This document shows, one piece after another, positions 6,527-7,342 of a DNA stretch of 7,342 bases. A model generated the notes under the pieces. It saw only the letters and a list, made by a program, of their open reading frames with translations, was not told the DNA's origin and did no database searches. How positions within the stretch are numbered: position 1 is the stretch's first letter; each line of letters opens with the position of its first letter. The translations under genes and the position numbers were made by a program. The stretch is from Acidimicrobiia bacterium (lineage in GTDB: Bacteria; Actinomycetota; Acidimicrobiia; Spongiisociales; SHLN01). The DNA is taken from assembly GCA_013043085.1 (NCBI GenBank), contig JABDOU010000264.1, positions 1-7,342 of the forward strand. Reading direction: 5' to 3'.

Positions 6527-7342
6527 CTAATTGGATCTTTCGAGAGCGTGCAGCCTGTCAAAACTATCCCTGATGGCTCGAAGCAGGACGGGTTTTCGGG
6601 CGACAAGCAGGCTGGCGTGGCCTCCGCCTGTGATGACGAGCTTCGATCCGGGCCAGTGTTCGTGGATCGCCCGAGCCGACTCTTCCGGAACATACCCATC
6701 GTCGCTGGCCGCGACAAGAACAGCTGCGGCCGTGTGGGGAGGCGGCTCGAAATTCAACAAGGACACCGACTCCAGATACCGATGGAACCGCGCCGTATCG
6801 TGATCAGAGCTGAGGCCCACGCCCACCGAAAGCGCTTTCCCTTTGAATACAGCTGCGGGTGAGTGACTCGGGGCAAGCGGGGCGGCTGCGACGGGGTCCG
6901 GCATCGTGGTGGCCACATAGGCTGCATGGGCACCACCCATTGAGTATCCCGTGATTCCCACGGTGTAGCCCAGGCGGTTCCGGAAATAAGTGACGAGCGC
7001 CCGACCTTCTTCGATGACGGCTCTACCCATCCGGGCGAGATCGACGACCGTTCGTATCGATTGCCATGGTTCCGGGGATGGCCGACGGAGTCCGTAGTAG
7101 GGATTCTCGAGCATGACAGATGCGATGCCCATTTCAGCAAGTCGTGTAGCCAGCTTGCCCCGGGTTCGATAGTTCTGATCATTCCAGGCCGCCAGGATGA
7201 CCGCGCACCGTTCGGCACCGTCCTGCGGTTCGATTCGACGTAACCGTGCGATCCTTGCGCGATCCGGTAGGAATACGAACGGACTCTCGAACCATCCTTC
7301 GGTTACGACCATGCCACCGCGAAGGGTGGGATTTCCCCACAC
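6527..7342 (-). CDS. ABHD18-type alpha/beta hydrolase (5' partial at window edge)
   Basis: The C-terminal 271 residues or so of an alpha/beta hydrolase. The edge codon 7342-7340 is GTG, but it is probably internal, because WGNP and the following stretch (GWFESPFVFLPD) correspond, from memory, to a point some way into ABHD18 proteins. The stretch VMLENPYYGLRRP (76-88 of the visible part) closely matches the LENPYYGxRxP signature of the ABHD18/DUF2048 family. The nucleophile elbow is GYSMGG (S134). AASDDGYVP (D215 or D214) supplies the acid and GGGHASL (H242) the histidine, so the triad is intact. The family has been little studied, and human ABHD18 has been connected with mitochondrial lipid, which makes a lipid ester substrate reasonable but unproven. 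The gene is the first visible member of the minus-strand run, and its stop lies 2 bp before the next start. The promoter and true start lie outside the window. Confidence 0.85.
   Translation of the reverse strand: MWGNPTLRGGMVVTEGWFESPFVFLPDRARIARLRRIEPQDGAERCAVILAAWNDQNYRTRGKLATRLAEMGIASVMLENPYYGLRRPSPEPWQSIRTVVDLARMGRAVIEEGRALVTYFRNRLGYTVGITGYSMGGAHAAYVATTMPDPVAAAPLAPSHSPAAVFKGKALSVGVGLSSDHDTARFHRYLESVSLLNFEPPPHTAAAVLVAASDDGYVPEESARAIHEHWPGSKLVITGGGHASLLVARKPVLLRAIRDSFDRLHALERSN

Overview
The window looks like ordinary chromosome from a moderately GC-rich bacterium (about 55-60 % GC by eye). It has GTG and TTG starts, purine-rich Shine-Dalgarno sites and tightly packed genes. An HSDL2-like SDR tail, an ABHD18-type hydrolase, a standalone WD40 propeller and a ketosynthase/diiron-oxidase fusion together suggest an environmental actinobacterium, perhaps Acidimicrobiia-like. 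That placement is inference only. No rRNA, tRNA, CRISPR array, insertion sequence or phage gene was seen.

Plus strand, 1-4518. The window opens in the last 75 codons of a short-chain dehydrogenase of the HSDL2 type. It is followed closely by a seven-bladed WD40 protein (258-1109) and a small multi-pass membrane protein (1109-1705). The stop and start of these two share one base, so they are probably made as a coupled pair. A 124-bp spacer holds a 10-bp perfect palindrome. Then comes the most notable gene, a 614-residue fusion (1830-3674). Its front half is a ketosynthase III-like enzyme with an intact Cys-His-Asn triad, close to the StlD/DarB group. Its back half is a haem-oxygenase-like diiron oxidase domain with an H-x3-D-x2-H motif. 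The next gene (3667-4518) overlaps it by 8 bp and encodes a protein of unknown function that ends with an HExxH motif.

Minus strand, 7342-4499. A compact three-gene run is transcribed toward the plus-strand genes: an ABHD18-type alpha/beta hydrolase (cut by the window edge), a second alpha/beta hydrolase with a complete triad, and a proline racemase superfamily protein. In the last, both catalytic cysteine positions are replaced (Ser and Thr), which points to a hydroxyproline dehydratase rather than a racemase. The two gene sets converge and overlap by 20 bp at their 3' ends.

The best candidate for an undescribed system is the ketosynthase-oxidase fusion with its coupled partner. A single polypeptide could join acyl chains and then oxidise the product, with the partner acting in the same pathway. 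The two hydrolases could act on acyl esters or thioesters, but nothing in the sequence ties them to the fusion beyond proximity.
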